Assembly: GCF_017745095.1 (NCBI RefSeq)
Contig: NZ_JAGHZZ010000024.1
Coordinates: 1 to 57,869, forward strand
Source of the DNA: Sporocytophaga sp.
GTDB taxonomy: Bacteria > Bacteroidota > Bacteroidia > Cytophagales > Cytophagaceae
DNA: 57,869 nt
Direction: 5' to 3'
Made by a program: the position numbers and the translations under genes. Below the pieces are notes generated by a model that saw nothing but the letters and a program-made list of their open reading frames with translations, was not told where the DNA came from and ran no database searches. Shown here piece after piece: positions 55,116 through 57,869 of this stretch (within the stretch, counting starts at the first letter, position 1; the number at the start of each line of letters is the position of its first letter).

Positions 55116-57617
55116 ATGATACGAAGAAACCTGCTTACCTTAATTCTGTTCATCTGTTTCCTTTACAATAAATCAGCCGCACAATCTAAGGGATACAGAT
55201 TAGATTTTAACAGCAATGATTGGGCACCTTCCTATAGTCATCCGGACTTTACTGTCAAAAATAAGGATGGTATACTAAACATCAATGCTCAATCTGTTGG
55301 ATCTGACTATGAGAATTTTGTGGGTTATTTTCCTCAAACAGATTTAAGTTCTAGTCCTTTTGTGTATGTGAAAATCAAAACTCAATATCCTGTAAACTTT
55401 GAACTGAGGTTACTTGATAAGGCGAATAAAGAAACGAACGACAATAATCCCAAAATTTCCGTCTCCCCTGAAGCCGAATATAAATGGATCACTTTGGATT
55501 ATACCAATAAATTTAAACAAAGCTGGCCGGCAAATGATACCGTTGACAGTAAGGAGATTGTCAAGTTAGCCATTATCTTTAATGGAGGTGGCCCTGATTA
55601 TACAGGATGGGTTAATATAGATGAAATCATTTTCGGAGATTCTAATTCAGTGAAGCTTCCCTATGATCCTATTATTTATCAGCCCAAAGTAAATCAACTA
55701 GGCTATCTTATCAAATCAGCGAAAATTGCTATCATTCCTTCCAATAAAACACTTAATTTTCAAATCATAGAAAAGGCAACAGGAACTCCTATTTTCAAGA
55801 GCATTACATCTGCACCTTTAAAATGGCAATATTCAGAAGAATCAGTTGTAAAAGCTGACTTTTCCGACCTGAAGCAGGAAGGGCATTTTTATCTTTTAGC
55901 CGAAGGATTAAAAGCTTCCTATGACTTTACGATAAGTGATACTGTTTTGAATGGTCTGCAAACTGCTGCTATAAAAGCTTTTTATTTTAACAGAGCTTCT
56001 ATTGACATAACTGAACCATATGGAGGAAAATGGAGCCGGGCAAAAGGCCATCCTGATGAGAATGTTCTCATTCATTCCTCTGCTGCATCTTCTGAAAGAC
56101 CGGAAGGCACGGTTATCTCTTCCCCTAAAGGATGGTATGATGCCGGAGACTATAATAAGTATGTTGTGCCTGCGGGAATATCAGTATGGCAGCTGCTTTC
56201 ATCATGGGAATACTTCAAGACTGAAACCAATACTTTAAATTTAGCGATTCCGGAAAGTAATAATAATCTTCCAGACATTCTTGATGAAGCTCTCTGGGAA
56301 ATAGAATGGATTCAGTCTATGCAGGACCCCACTGATGGTGGCGTGTACCATAAGCTTACCAATGCAGAATTTGACCCAATGGTAATGCCTGCGGAAGCAA
56401 CTACTCCAAGATATGTAGTCAAAAAAACCACTGCTGCTGCATTGATCTTTGCCTCTATGTTGACAAAAGCCAGCAGGATATACGGTCAATTTCCAGAATA
56501 TAAAGCAGACAAAGCAAAATCCTGGCTTACCCAAGCTGAAAGTGCATGGGATTGGGCTGTTGCTCATCCTAATGAGCAATATGATCAGGATTTAATCAAC
56601 CAGACCTATGATCCTGATGTACATACAGGTGACTATGGCTTACAAAGTTATAATATAGATTGGGCGGATGAATGGTTCTGGGCTGCGGTGGAATTATACA
56701 TTGCGACCGGGAAGCAGAAATATTTAAATAAAATAAATATTTCTGACAGGCCTGTTGAAGTGCCTAAATGGTCGAACACAGAGTTTATGGGAATTATTTC
56801 ATTATTAAAAAACAAAGACAAGTTTTCAACTTATGAAGTCGAGCATGCAGAAAACCGCTTGATATCATTTGCAAATGTGCTAAAAGATCATGCCCAAAAA
56901 TCTTCATATGCCATTTCAATGGGAGCTATGGCCTGGGACTTTGGTTGGAACAGTAATGCCAATGCTGCCAACCATTCTATGATTTTGCTTCATGCATATG
57001 AGCTTACGGAGAATAAGGAGTATTTTAACGCAGCATTATCTAATATCGATTATCTCCTTGGAAGAAATCCATTGAGTTATTGCTTTGTCACAGGCTTTGG
57101 AACTCAATCACCTAAACATCCTCATCATCGCATTTCCTTTGCGGATGCAGTGAGTGAGCCCGTACCAGGTTTAATTGTTAATGGTCCTCATAATGACGAT
57201 CTCAGCTTTTGTAATTATCCCACTACGATACCAGCATTCACCTACCTCGATGATGAATGCAGCGCCCCTACCAATGAGGTCGCGATTAATATCAACTCTG
57301 CATTGGTGTACTCATTGAATGCCTTAAAAAGTATATATACTGAGAAAGTGCTTAGTCCTGTAAAAAAAAAGATTTCAGAAGAAAAAATAGACTTGTATCC
57401 CAATCCAAATGACGGGACTTTTGAAATTGCCGTTCCTCAGGTATTTAAAAATGGTCAATGGAAACTGATGAATACAAATGGAAATCAGATTGCGGAAGGA
57501 GTCCTTTCTTCAGAGGTAAAGCAGGAGTTTGCATTTCAGGAAATACCAGGAGGATTATACCTTTTAATATTTGATAAGGAAGAAAACCAGATAAGGATGA
57601 AGGTGAATATTTATTAA
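55116..57617 (+). CDS. Secreted GH9 endoglucanase (cellulase) with T9SS type A signal
   Basis: 833 residues from ATG 55116 (a GTG 66 bp upstream also opens the frame). Signal peptide RNLLTLILFICFLYNKSAAQ. Residues about 25-180 are a beta-sandwich resembling a carbohydrate-binding domain (DFNSNDWAPSYSHPDF; GWVNIDEIIFGDS). Residues about 185-275 are the Ig-like domain typical of GH9 (VNQLGYLIKSAKIAIIP). The GH9 barrel (about 280-735) has the catalytic-base motif GWYDAGDYNKYVVP (D342, D345), the HPHHRIS motif, and the catalytic Glu in NEVAININS (about E721). The tail (DLYPNPNDGTFEIAV) is the T9SS type A domain. It hydrolyses beta-1,4-glucan outside the cell. A weak hairpin follows at 57631. The preceding gene is a membrane AraC regulator. 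Confidence 0.94.
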   Translation: MIRRNLLTLILFICFLYNKSAAQSKGYRLDFNSNDWAPSYSHPDFTVKNKDGILNINAQSVGSDYENFVGYFPQTDLSSSPFVYVKIKTQYPVNFELRLLDKANKETNDNNPKISVSPEAEYKWITLDYTNKFKQSWPANDTVDSKEIVKLAIIFNGGGPDYTGWVNIDEIIFGDSNSVKLPYDPIIYQPKVNQLGYLIKSAKIAIIPSNKTLNFQIIEKATGTPIFKSITSAPLKWQYSEESVVKADFSDLKQEGHFYLLAEGLKASYDFTISDTVLNGLQTAAIKAFYFNRASIDITEPYGGKWSRAKGHPDENVLIHSSAASSERPEGTVISSPKGWYDAGDYNKYVVPAGISVWQLLSSWEYFKTETNTLNLAIPESNNNLPDILDEALWEIEWIQSMQDPTDGGVYHKLTNAEFDPMVMPAEATTPRYVVKKTTAAALIFASMLTKASRIYGQFPEYKADKAKSWLTQAESAWDWAVAHPNEQYDQDLINQTYDPDVHTGDYGLQSYNIDWADEWFWAAVELYIATGKQKYLNKINISDRPVEVPKWSNTEFMGIISLLKNKDKFSTYEVEHAENRLISFANVLKDHAQKSSYAISMGAMAWDFGWNSNANAANHSMILLHAYELTENKEYFNAALSNIDYLLGRNPLSYCFVTGFGTQSPKHPHHRISFADAVSEPVPGLIVNGPHNDDLSFCNYPTTIPAFTYLDDECSAPTNEVAININSALVYSLNALKSIYTEKVLSPVKKKISEEKIDLYPNPNDGTFEIAVPQVFKNGQWKLMNTNGNQIAEGVLSSEVKQEFAFQEIPGGLYLLIFDKEENQIRMKVNIY

Positions 57618-57630
57618 TGATTTTAAAAAA

Positions 57631-57655
57631 AAGGAAGGAGGCAAAAAGCTTCCTT
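57631..57655 (+). terminator. Weak hairpin after the GH9 gene
   Basis: 7-bp stem AAGGAAG/CTTCCTT with an 11-nt loop, followed by CTGATTTTC. It is weaker than the other terminators in the window. Confidence 0.4.
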
Positions 57656-57742
57656 CTGATTTTCTAATCCCCACGAATGCCATCTTTCCCTTCAAACTGG
57701 TTCATCAAAATTAAAGCTCAGTCTTGACCTTTTCGTTTGAAT

Positions 57743-57869
57743 ATTGAGGCTTTTCGCTTAAAAATTGGAGCTTCCACCCGAAAACTGGAGCTTTTTACCC
57801 AAAAATTGGAGCTTTCTACCCGAAAATTGGAGCTTTCTACCCGAAAATTGGAGCTTTCTACCCGAAAAA
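57743..57869. repeat. 21-bp tandem repeat running to the window edge
   Basis: Six units of 20-21 bp on the pattern ATTGGAGCTTTCTACCCGAA, the last three (57805-57825, 57826-57846, 57847-57867) identical and the earlier ones diverged. The unit equals seven codons. On the minus strand one frame reads FRVESSN repeatedly and stops with TGA at 57718-57720, then stays open as a second short stretch (MNQFEGKDGIRGD) to a stop at 57665-57667. It may be the 3' end of a repetitive gene outside the window. Confidence 0.9.

Noticed and set aside
57743-57869. Possible CRISPR array
   Set aside because: Units of 20-21 bp follow each other directly with no unique spacers, and the unit is a codon multiple.

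Overview
The window is an AT-rich stretch of a Bacteroidota chromosome, most likely a gliding, cellulose-degrading member of the Cytophagales (Cytophaga/Sporocytophaga-like; this is inference). The evidence is several secreted proteins with type IX secretion (T9SS) C-terminal signals (type A in the two M43 proteases, the beta-helix protein and the GH9 cellulase; a type B gliding-motility-associated domain in the 858-residue protein), TAnnTTTG-type -7 promoter elements before several genes, few clear Shine-Dalgarno sequences, and Bacteroidota-style gene content.

Layout. 1-2067 (minus): most of a large secreted protein that runs off the left edge, built of about six ~100-residue modules, each with one Cys pair. 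2364-2809: a decayed ADP-ribosylglycohydrolase gene. 2931-6346: TerC/Alx-type membrane protein, a possible remnant of an outer-membrane barrel gene, a T9SS M43 protease, and a possible 29-residue peptide gene sharing its terminator. 6588-13053: twin membrane PAS sensors without any output domain, then PEP synthase. 13182-13265: tRNA-Leu(CAA). 13462-17767: fatty-acid desaturase, an empty kilobase, a secreted beta-helix protein and a small hypothetical gene. 17883-28640: fused PurL, SAM hydroxide adenosyltransferase-like protein, PhoH, a second M43 protease, ComEC, enoyl-CoA hydratase.

28698-35022 (minus) is a biotin region: bioB, a PRC-barrel gene, then tightly packed bioF-bioD-bioA followed by a secreted protein of unknown function. 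35044-41090 holds SppA, FolK, FabD and a T9SS type B protein. 41261-44609 is a clean sdhCAB operon with a good promoter and terminator. 44695-46276 is a small regulatory island (secreted small protein, XRE regulator, ECF sigma factor) with a perfect inverted repeat between the two divergent regulators. 46282-51809 has proline dehydrogenase and a shikimate block: DAHP synthase-chorismate mutase, AroB, and AroA. AroA carries an N-terminal ~195-residue histone-H1-like Lys/Ala repeat, the strangest feature of the window. 51826-57617 holds a TPR protein, an orphan metal/cobalamin-binding protein without a signal peptide, a membrane-anchored AraC regulator with a lectin-like extracytoplasmic region, and directly downstream a GH9 cellulase that it may control. 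The window ends in a 21-bp tandem repeat.

The core is ordinary housekeeping metabolism (purine, biotin, folate, fatty-acid, shikimate, TCA) with secreted polymer-degrading and adhesive proteins between the blocks. No CRISPR array, complete insertion sequence or prophage was seen.
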